From Cyathus striatus (taxonomy: Eukaryota > Basidiomycota > Agaricomycetes > Agaricales > Nidulariaceae), in contig JAOVFP010000003.1 of assembly GCA_025738555.1 (NCBI GenBank), positions 5,642,001 to 5,706,000 on the forward strand: DNA of 64,000 bases, written 5' to 3'. Made by a program: the position numbers and the translations under genes. The notes beneath the pieces were generated by a model. It had not been told where the DNA came from, did not search any database, and was given only the letters and a program-made list of their open reading frames with translations. This document shows, piece after piece, positions 25,301 through 33,543 of this stretch. Position 1 is the first letter of the stretch; every line of letters begins with the position of its first letter.

Positions 25301-25407
25301 ATATTCCGAGAACAGCGAGGATACGTCGGAAGGGGAAACATACCGCGAGAGTTCAGCGGACGACATCGCACGACGACCTTAATATTGCCTTCCCCTGACT
25401 CTCCCAT
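19365..25407 (-). CDS. Kinesin-3 motor protein (Unc104/KIF1-like) with FHA and PH domains
   Basis: Plus-end-directed microtubule motor for early endosomes and vesicles. Start at 25407 with [20 protein letters not shown]. The motor includes [17 protein letters not shown], the P loop ACILAYGQTGSGKSY split over a 12-nt microexon (24901-24912), [20 protein letters not shown] (switch II), [19 protein letters not shown] and [20 protein letters not shown] plus [21 protein letters not shown] coiled coil follows ([20 protein letters not shown]), then an FHA domain ([40 protein letters not shown]). A long exon (19822-22530) holds the KIF1B/DUF3694 region. The C-terminal PH domain lies in small exons beyond that one: [20 protein letters not shown] and [29 protein letters not shown], then [20 protein letters not shown] ending [17 protein letters not shown] at 19365-19367. 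About 1,600 residues, typical of fungal kinesin-3. Confidence 0.93.
24901..24912 (-). other. 12-nt microexon encoding part of the kinesin P loop
   Basis: Minus-strand exon ATGGTCAGACTG, between an aag acceptor and a gtaagc donor. It joins ...ATTTTAGCTT upstream to GATCGGGAAAG downstream, giving ILAYGQTGSGKSY. The catalytic P loop cannot be completed without it. Confidence 0.85.
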
Positions 25408-25725
25408 TGTGAACGGCGCTTGTTGATGATTATGAAGTCGGGAGTGGGGTGATCAGAGAGGTATGCTCTCAGCGACGAGCGACGTTCACTGCAGTATGGA
25501 ATATAGTAACAATCACGAAAACGAATAATAGAAAATAAGGAAAAAGGAAGTCAAGGGAACGGAGGGTGGCAAGTAGGAGGACGCGCGGGGAATGGGTTAG
25601 CCTAACAACACAACTCACGCGTGCATACATTCTAATCAGGAAATATATCATGTGCCTCTGACAACTTATGATATATTAGGACTGGGTATCCAACTACAAT
25701 ACTTTTACATGTCAAATTCTACCCT
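25408..25725. promoter_or_regulatory. Kinesin promoter / IMP3 3' flank
   Basis: 318 bp between the kinesin start codon and the end of IMP3, both on the minus strand. It should hold the kinesin promoter and 5' UTR together with the IMP3 terminator. Purine/pyrimidine-rich; no specific motif stands out. Confidence 0.4.
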
Positions 25726-26484
25726 TTAAAGCAAATCGAAATCATCGAGCTGTACAAGAAATGCAATGAGAGACTGTCAGGTCATCAGGTGGAAAGACGC
25801 ACCTCGTCATTATATTCCATAATGGTCTTCTTGAGCTTAGAAGAGTCGACCCAGGTTACAAAGTCCTCCATATGTCTATAAAACCTGTCAGAAGAGCGGA
25901 CCGGCGAGCGATGACAAATAGTTTTCACCTGGTGACGAGGTACGCAGGGTCTGTGATTGTATCCGGACCCACTCGAACATGTCCCTGCTCGACGAATTTG
26001 ACGGCCTGAACGGGACGTAGTCAGCGCGGTGGGAGTTGGTCTGAATGGCAATGGACTCACTGCGGTGACGGTTTCAGCCATTTTGGACATGCACATGAAG
26101 ACGGCGAGTCTTCTGCGGCAAAAGGCAGCGACGGTGAGTTTATTTTCGACGTCGCTGAGTTTGGCCTGGGAATTCAGGACGCCCATGTCGTAGAGCTTGG
26201 AGAGGAGCTGTGCCTCCATCTTGGCTCTGTATGGGTCCTGGGCGGGGAGGAGGGAGATTCGGTGGGCGAAGGAGCGCAGCTCGCCGGACAATTTGTTGTA
26301 TTTGTGATAGTCATCCCTGTGCTGGATGTGATAGCGGCGCATTACCTTGATTTCGCGGAGAGATGCATCCTGCTTCCACTGGGGACGATGAGTGGGGGGA
26401 GTGGGTCAGAAGGGCTGGACCTACATTGAGGAAATCGACTTTCTTGAGGAGCTTCTGCTCATGATACTTGAGTTTCCTGACCAT
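25726..26484 (-). CDS. IMP3: U3 snoRNP protein Imp3 (S4-domain)
   Basis: Component of the Mpp10-Imp3-Imp4 complex of the small-subunit processome, which pairs U3 snoRNA with pre-rRNA in the nucleolus. Start [20 protein letters not shown], the standard IMP3 N-terminus, with an intron just after it. It continues as [20 protein letters not shown], the [17 protein letters not shown] motif, and the S4 RNA-binding domain [20 protein letters not shown] then [20 protein letters not shown]. The final intron (donor at about 25796) leads to a last short exon, so the protein ends EYNDELDDFDLL-stop at 25726-25728, as in yeast. Reading on without that intron would give a wrong VRLST end. Length is about 185 residues, as expected. 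Divergent from the LDB gene. Confidence 0.94.
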
Positions 26485-26722
26485 TGATGGTGGTGGGAGT
26501 GGCAAATGAAGGGCACGTGTTGGATTGTTGGTGCAGTGTCACTGTCACTGTTTTGGAGGGGATTGGCCTGGCTACTCTTGCTACTATCTTGAATATCTGC
26601 TCGTTACCCTCCTGCGTCGTCGCCGCTGCCCGCGATCTTCGGAGATTGTCGTCGCATGCCCTCCCGTCCTTGAAGCCTCCATCCCCCATCCCCCCCATCT
26701 GTCCTTCTTTCCCACCCCCCTC
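26485..26722. promoter_or_regulatory. Bidirectional promoter between IMP3 and the LDB-type gene
   Basis: Only 238 bp separate the two start codons, so both promoters must lie here. A direct repeat of CACTGT (cagtgtcactgtcactgt near 26534-26551) is the one visible local repeat. No TATA box is evident. Confidence 0.45.
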
Positions 26723-29700
26723 ATGAACGGTCCAAACGGTCGACCCGGCATGCTTCGACCTGGTCCAATGTCCCAGCCGCCCAACATGCTCGGAGTCGGA
26801 GTCGGAATGCCTCCCTCTCCCTTCATGCAGAATCCAATGTCCCAGCCCCAGCCACAGCTTGGCCCCAGCCCCATGCTCAATGTCCTCTCTAACAATCCCA
26901 ACAACCCCAATCAGCCCATCCCTCACCTCCCTCAGGGCCCCAACAATCCCATGGTCACCTCCTCCACCGTCCAGCGATACATGGGCGACCCCGCCATCAG
27001 CCAGCAGCAACGCCAAGCCCAGCCCATCCACATGCGAAATCCCAACAGTCAGCCCTCTCTCCCTCAATCCGCCCCTCAGCATTCTGCCTCTCCCATGGCC
27101 GCTCTTGCCTCCAGCCAACTCGCTGGCATGGGTTTTCCCCCCTGGTGCCAACATCCCACATGGTCGAAGAGTCGCTTCTCAGCCTTCCATGAATCCAGCT
27201 CCCATGCCTCCTAGCATGCCCAACAACATGTCCATGGGCATGAATCCAATGACCAGCATGCCTGCACAGTTGCGACATGCACGCCAGCAACAGCAACAAC
27301 AGCAACAACAGCAGCAGCAGCAGCACCAACATCAACACCAACACCAAGTCCAACACCAACAACAGCTTCAACATCAACAACACCAACACCAACATCAATA
27401 CCAGCACCAGCACCAGCACCAACCAGGATCTGGCATACCCCAGCAGCCCATGGGGGGCATCAATGAGATGTCCATGCCTCTCAATCGTCAGCCATCCAAT
27501 CCAGCAATGCAGCAGAACATTGCTATGAATGTCAACAAGACCGCCTCCTCTCCACAGGTTATGGGTAGTCTTCCATCCCAGCCTCAGCCACCTTCACTTG
27601 GCGGGCCTCATCACCCTGGCATGCAACCTCATCATCCAACCTACCATCCTGTTCAGATGCCTCCCCAGCATCAGACTCCACAAATGCCGTCTTCTTCCCC
27701 GCGTCCAGTATCCCATACCCCAAATATGTCCATGAATACACCCGGGCCTTCGCACACGCCTGTAAATATCAATGTCTCCCGAGGAAGCATGACGCCAGAC
27801 AACAACGCCAACAACTTGTTCATGAGCAGTCAATTTCAGCCCTCAAATCCTTCACGGATGGCACCCGCGAGTACCGCATATCCCATGGGTCCCGGCACCT
27901 CTCCCACACCACCAGTCGATATGCCAGGACAGCTAAGCGGTACACCAACGCGATCGAATTTCGCCTTGACACCAGCCCAGCAACTCGGGATGCAACAAGC
28001 TCCGACTGACGGTGCGTTTGGAAACCAGTTTGCGAACATGCCACCGCCAAGCAGTGTTCCGCCCCGACCACCCTCACAACAGCATAAACCCCACCCAATG
28101 CAACAGCTACCACCGCAACCTACCGCTCATCACCCATCACCCATGGCTGCGGATAATATGAGTTCGCAACCTCAGCGCCCGCAATCTCAGCAATCTATAT
28201 CGGGGAGACCGCCAAGCGCTCAAAATCGCACGCAAACTCCACGCGCCCCTCATCAGCAATTACCTGGACCACCTGGCGGGCTTCCCACCGGCGGGTTGAC
28301 GTCAATAGGAAGGATACCCGCACAGCCTCAACAGCCTCAACCACAAGCGCAGCCCAATACGCAAGCAGCTGGAACACATCACCCCATAGCTCCTCGTCCG
28401 CCACAGGCCCAACAGTTACCAGGTTCATCCAATACTTCTACCGGGTCTTCGTCACAAACCACTTCAGATACCCCACCTTCTAATACTGCTGTGATACCCA
28501 GACCACAACAACCACTGTAAGCTTAATTTTTTTTGTACTTGTGCACTTATTCTCATCCCTACATAAACAGAACATCAGCGGGACAAGGTCAAGGACAAGG
28601 ATTAACTCGATTGCTGCAGTTCAGCGGAGTTTTATCTGGCGAGAGTAGTGCGGTTCGTATTGCTTTCACGTTGTATTCAGGGCTATATTGACATCCATGA
28701 AGAAATTGCAGTTATCGTGGTGGAATGATCTTATTCAAAAATATTTTACATCCAAGGCCGTGATGAAATTTACATTATGGAAGGATAACCAGCGGAATGA
28801 AGCAAAGCCTTTTGGTTAGTTTTTCGTCTCGCATTATGACATATTCAGCTTATAAATAAATGATAGAAATCGGAGTACCCATTCTTCCTCGCTTCTTTCT
28901 TGTGACCACTCAATCCGGGGTCAAGTCCATGACGCTTTCACTTGATGGTGCTCGCGAACGATTTTATAATGACAATCATACTGTGGTTGAATGTGTCACT
29001 GCCGTCTGGACGTACAAGTATACTAACGGCTACACGGTAACGCTTCGCGGCCCCCTGACATGCCATGTTGTCTTAGCATCTTCTCCTGGCAATGCTAGCT
29101 CACCATTAGACATTAAATTCGAAGATTTCCAATTCGACGCGAATTGCCACGACAAATATATCGCGCTTGAATCGATTATCGGAACGAGAGTGGTAGAGTC
29201 ACCTAAGACACCAAGGACTAGGAATGCCCCCACCCCTACGCCTTCGGGGTCTATAGTAGATCAACAGAGAGAGGAAGACAAGAGATGGGAAGAGCCGCGT
29301 GTTTTATTGGAGCGTGGATCGATTCCTGGCGAGCCAGTAAACGCTTTTGGTATTCCACAGGCTACAATGCGTTGCCTAGAAGTAAATGTTTTTTTTAATA
29401 CTACAACAGCGAAATACTGATGTCTTTTCACCATTTCAGTTGGCAGAGAGTGTAGGAGCTATGGGTGAACTAATCACGTTTGCAACGGAAGCAGATCTAG
29501 GGCCAAAAGGTAACGAACTAATTTTAATTTATCATTAAGTCAACTTACACAACTAAATATAGATGCACTTAAAGAATTCGCTGTAAGATTGCGAGAACAA
29601 CAAGTGCAGCAGATGCAAAGTGGGGGAGGGCCTGGACAACCGTCTCTCATGAACGGGGGCGCTAATCCTGCTATGCATCATTCTTTTCAGCCCTTTCCAT

Positions 29701-30065
29701 CAACAAACGGCGGCGGACCTGCCGTGACGCTCTACTCAAGTGCTCCTCCTTCGGTAACGAATCCGCCCCTACCGAATGGTGTTCAGCAACCTTCAGGCCA
29801 TTCACCACAGAATGGTCCCCCGTCAGCGGTGAACTCGCCGCAAAAGCAGCATAAAACCATTCCGCAGCCGCACTCTGCTTCTTCGTCAGTAACCGTTGCA
29901 TCGCCTGCAATGTCGACAAGTACTGCAACGAATACACCTGCGATGGCAAATACAACGTTGAAGCGTAAACAGGCATCTGATACATCCTCACCCACAACTG
30001 GACCTTCAGAGCAACCTGCTCCTAAAAGGCCCACACGTGGCAAAAAAGGTCGTGCTGGAGGTTAA
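26723..30065 (+). CDS. LIM-domain-binding (LDB1/Adn1-type) transcriptional co-regulator, Gln-rich; reading frame broken once
   Basis: Adaptor of the LDB/Chip/SEUSS family that dimerises and links transcription factors; fungal relatives (Adn1, PtaB) act in adhesion and filamentous growth. Start MNGPNGRPGMLRPGPMSQPP. The N-terminal half is Pro/Gln/Met-rich with a poly-Q then (HQ)n tract (27285-27422). The conserved domain follows across three exons: LTRLLQFSGVLSGESSA, LQLSWWNDLIQKYFTSKAVM then KFTLWKDNQRNEAKPFEIGV, PILPRFFLVTTQSGVKSMTL and VVECVTAVWTYKYTNGYTVT. The C-terminus is Ser/Pro-rich and ends with basic KRPTRGKKGRAGG-stop, a likely nuclear localisation signal. At the C6 run 27137-27142 the coding frame shifts by one. 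Upstream reads GMGFPP..., downstream reads ...PPGANIPHGRRVASQPSMNP. One C fewer joins them exactly. This may be a sequencing error, a real allele, or an unusual 40-nt intron (27132-27171). Confidence 0.85.
27285..27422 (+). repeat. CAG/CAA and CAC/CAN trinucleotide repeat (poly-Q, then Gln-His repeat)
   Basis: About 138 bp of CAR/CAY codons inside the LDB gene, coding about 13 Gln followed by alternating His-Gln pairs with rare Val, Leu and Tyr. Mixed CAG/CAA use suggests it is not a freshly expanded pure CAG run. Confidence 0.9.
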
Positions 30066-30394
30066 TCTGATTCTCAGAACCCTCGGATCATTCCCTCTCG
30101 TTCTCACCCTCGATCTACACTGACACCTAACATATTCATACCTTGGATTTCGTTCTTGCTTTGTGAAAAACTGGTCTGCATTTGCTAATTTCTTTTTTGT
30201 GCGCATAGATTGTAATCTATTTTACACTATCATCTACATGGATGTCTTGGTGGAGACAATATGTTTTATCATTGACTTATTTATTCCTCTTCCTCTCTGT
30301 ACTTCTAGCACTGAACATTTCCCCGAACATGATAGCTGAACGGCGGTCAGAGAATTTAATGTATAATTAGATTTGATGGCTGGAATAAAGTTTA
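30066..30394. other. 3' flank of the LDB gene up to the MITE
   Basis: 329 bp presumed 3' UTR and terminator, pyrimidine-rich; no gene seen. It ends at the TA dinucleotide where the MITE has inserted (30393-30394). Confidence 0.5.
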
Positions 30395-30517
30395 CAGCAG
30401 TTTGCAAAAAGGTTGGCACTCGCGCGCGTGAACAAAACGTAAACATTCATAATTAATAATGTGATCGAGCTAAGTACCTGCCGTTTCGGGCCGAACGCTC
30501 TGGTTGAGACTCATTCC
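30395..30517. repeat. Left inverted repeat of the MITE
   Basis: Pairs with 30852-30974; the two arms could form a near-perfect 123-bp hairpin stem. Contains a CG-rich run cgcgcgcg near 30422. Confidence 0.9.
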
Positions 30518-30851
30518 GCCCAAATACTTATTCCTGCTACTCTCTAACCAACTTCGCTCCCCTGGCCAATCTCTAACATACATAATCAACACATAACATG
30601 GGTTACCTCGCCATATCAAACAATGTCAAATGGGCTGCAATAAATAAGTATCTTGGGTATGTTCATTGTTGGCCGATTGCGGCAGTGTGTGACAACATAA
30701 GTATCATGGCTTGATCATGGCCATAAGAAAAGTTAGATGCAGATGTTTTAAATGTTTTAAAGCGCATAGTGCTTAGATGGAATGTATGCCTGGAGAATAA
30801 TATATAGATGGGAAGGGTACAACAGTACAAAAACGCGAGGTGAACCAAGAT

Positions 30852-30974
30852 GGAATGAGTCTCAACCAGAGCGTTCGGCCCAAAACGGCAGGTACTTAGC
30901 TCGATCACATTATTAATTATGAATGTTTATGTTTTGTTCACGCGCGCGAGTGCCAACCTTTTTGCAAACTGCTG
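30852..30974. repeat. Right inverted repeat of the MITE
   Basis: Inverted copy of 30395-30517, same length, two substitutions, no indels. Confidence 0.9.
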
Positions 30975-31007
30975 TAAGTGTAACTTGAGCACGAATAAGT
31001 AAGCTTA

Positions 31008-31090
31008 CAGCTAATTGCAAAACCTTAGAGAATTCGCATTCAAAAATCATTTTGCACGCTGTTTGGTTTTGGAGCTCGGCTCATGCAAAT
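31008..31090. repeat. Left terminal inverted repeat of the Tc1/mariner element
   Basis: 83-bp arm pairing with 32572-32654, three substitutions and no gaps. Confidence 0.9.
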
Positions 31091-31234
31091 AAGCACCGGC
31101 ACTACCAGCTACTAGCCTGTTTTGTGCAGCCCCACGGCCCCCACCAAACGTTTACGTCGACGAGCCGCTGTAACTCTACTCTCTGAAGAATGTAACTGCG
31201 TGGACATCTATTCCTCTATGCTTGCCCTCTTACA

Positions 31235-32425
31235 ATGGCTATAGGAAACCGTCGACATATCACGACACCTGTGAAGCAACAACTCGTTACTCAATGCAAA
31301 TATCTACCTCCTCAAGTCGTTGCGAGGTCAAATGAAGTAGGCCTCAGTACCGTCTACCGGCTTCGACGCTTGTATCGTCAGGAGGGTGTTGTTCAAAGAA
31401 AGGCTTTGCTTGTTGGAAGAAACCGTATTCTCACTGCACTTGACATCGCGGTAAGTCCATTACTCTCGTGTTGTTCATGTTATAGTAGCTTATACACACC
31501 CCAGTATCTCGAGGCTTGTATTCAGAGGACACCTGATATATACCTTGAGGAGCTTCGAAATGAACTATACGAGGCACGCGACGTGCTTGTATCTACATCA
31601 ACAATATGTCGCGTTCTCAAGTTGCGTGGATTTACACGAAAACGCGTACGCTTTACAACCTTTATTGCTTCCTGATCTAATGTAGTCTAGGTCTCTACAC
31701 CTGCCATTGAGCGCGATGAAGACCGACGTGCTGCCTATCAAACTCATATCGCTGAGAACTATAGACCTGAGCAACTTGTGTTTGTTGATGAAGCGGGTGT
31801 TAACAGGGTGACAACGAAGAGGGAATGGGGATGGGCACCAGTAGGCTGGCGTGCATGGCGGAGGGACTTTTTTGTTCGCGGAAAACGGTGAGTTTAGTAT
31901 TCCTCGGTGACTGCTTTTCTATGTTTTAATTAGTCTACAGCTACTCTGTTCTACCTGCTCTTTCCCTCAACGGTGTGCTCCATCTCGATGTAATTCCACG
32001 ATCCTGGACTGCGGATCTATTTAACGAGTTCATCAACGGCTTACTTGACAACATGAACCCATTCCCTGGCAATAACTCAGTTATTATAATGGATAACGCA
32101 AGTATTCACAAATCCCCTCATCCTAGGCCTATGATTGAAGGACGGTGAGTGCGCATCAAATAATAATGCGTTATCACCAATATAATGGATTCATAGCGGG
32201 ATGCGTCTTGAATACCTACCCCCTTATTCACCCGACTTCGATCCAATTGAGCAGGGATTCTCTGCTATGAAGTCTTGGATTCGCAGAAGCCGAGATTTCG
32301 CTCGCGCTGAGTTACAAGGGGAAGCTGGGTGTGATCCATATGGAATGTTGTGGCGAGCAGTGTTTGACTCAATGACCTCAGAGAGTGCAGTAGGGTGGTA
32401 TCGTGATTCAGGCTATCTCAGATAA
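31235..32425 (+). CDS. Tc1/mariner transposase (DD34E)
   Basis: Cut-and-paste DDE transposase acting on the element's own inverted repeats. ATG 31235 starts MAIGNRRHITTPVKQQLVTQ. A helix-turn-helix DNA-binding region follows (CKYLPPQVVARSNEVGLSTV, YRLRRLYRQEG). The catalytic domain has LVFVDEAGVNR (first Asp), SVIIMDNASIHKSP (second Asp) and LEYLPPYSPDFDPIEQGFSA (Glu), with 34 residues between second Asp and Glu. Four short introns with GT-AG ends (for example 31451-31503 and from 32144) must be removed; after that the frame is open from start to stop at 32423-32425. About 330 residues, a normal length. No stop or frameshift seen in exons, so it could encode an active enzyme. Confidence 0.88.
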
Positions 32426-32571
32426 ATGTCAATATCACTCATTGTCCCATGTCGTTCAACTACTCTGAGAATGCTACGGCTTTTACTTGATTGAATATGC
32501 GTGGAGAGGCACGAATGCGGCGCGCCAGGAACTTGGTATGTACTAGCTTGGTGCTAGTAGGGCCGGGCTCT

Positions 32572-32654
32572 ATTTGTATGAGCCGAGCTCCAAAACCAAA
32601 CAACGTGCAAAATGATTTTTGAATGCGAATTCTCTAACGTTTTGCAATTAGCTG
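32572..32654. repeat. Right terminal inverted repeat of the Tc1/mariner element
   Basis: Inverted copy of 31008-31090; ends ...GCAATTAGCTG followed by the TA target duplicate. Confidence 0.9.
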
Positions 32655-32656
32655 TA

Positions 32657-33543
32657 TATCAAGATCATTGGTGTGAAGGGAGCTGCTATGTATGTAAGTA
32701 CTTAGACAGTGCGACTATTTTCAGACGTTCGAACTTTGCAGTTTTTATTCTGTACGGAGTCCAGACTGAGACCTACTGAGGACTTGGCATAATACCTTGC
32801 TGTACTTATTGCATTGTAGTTGTTATTGTCCAGTAAGTAGTAGAGGCCGTAGTCTGCCTCTCGATCGACGATCGCAACCCCACTGACACTGCATTACTGT
32901 CGCTTTCACCACAACGGTAACCTTAGCAGCGATCCTGGCTGCAATGGCTGTTGGCAGAAGGAGAATATATAGTGGGGAAATCAAAGGAAAGCCGTTCAGT
33001 GTACTTATTATCATTCAAGTAAAAACTAGCAAAGTAGCAAGGCTACCTCGTAATTCCATACAGTCATAATAAGCACAACAAGCAAACAAGCGTCGGTAGA
33101 AACTTGTTTCTTAAGCTGGCATCCAAATGTTCTTTCAAGTTTACAGAAAAATATCAGTTACACATATTACGTGAATGACACAGTACAACATCGCGGCAGA
33201 GGAGCAAAGGGTATGGAGTGCGCAGTCCACATGCACTTCGTTCAAGTTACTGCCAAATACTAACTCGACCGTCACCATAAGTCAAAAATAGCCCGAATAA
33301 GGGTTCTTGATGAGGAAACTTTCACCGAAAGCGCTTAAGATAGCTTAAGATCCCGATATTGCTATGTAAAAATAAGATAGTTATGTATCTAGTTACATAT
33401 AATACACACTGTCGGAACGCTAATGAACCTATGATTCATAAACTGCCAAAACAAATAAAATACGGTATACAATATTGTATGCATTATCTTGTATCATGAA
33501 TGAACGTTGGTGAATGTCGCGCTGTGAATGAGTTGGGCTGCCA
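32657..33543. other. Region between the transposon and the PNUTS-like gene
   Basis: 887 bp without a recognisable gene. The part nearest 33543 is AT-rich and should contain the 3' UTR of the PNUTS-like gene. No repeats related to the two neighbouring elements seen. Confidence 0.5.

Larger units (their letters stand above)
30395..30974. mobile_element. 580-bp MITE with 123-bp terminal inverted repeats
   Basis: 30395-30517 and 30852-30974 are inverted copies differing at only two of 123 positions. The ends read CAGCAGTTTGCAAAAAGG..., and a TA dinucleotide flanks both sides (30393-30394 and 30975-30976), the target duplication of the Tc1/mariner superfamily. The 334-bp interior has no transposase. 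Termini match the pattern CAGC-N3-TTGCAAAA also found in the autonomous element 33 bp downstream, which could mobilise it (inference). Confidence 0.9.
31008..32654 (+). mobile_element. Tc1/mariner (IS630-Tc1) DNA transposon, apparently complete
   Basis: 1,647-bp element flanked by TA on both sides (31006-31007 and 32655-32656). The terminal inverted repeats 31008-31090 and 32572-32654 are 83 bp with three mismatches, starting CAGCTAATTGCAAAAC. Weaker inverted similarity continues further inward. It carries one spliced transposase gene in the + orientation with all catalytic residues. Small arm divergence and intact frames suggest recent insertion. Confidence 0.92.

Noticed and set aside
26459..27154. 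231-codon frame antisense to the LDB-type gene
   Set aside because: Gly/His/Asp-rich shadow of the Pro/Gln/Ser-rich sense strand; no ATG context, family or splice support.
26997..27422. Leu/Val-rich frame on the minus strand opposite the poly-Q tract
   Set aside because: It is the direct complement of CAG/CAA/CAC repeats; hydrophobicity is an artefact.
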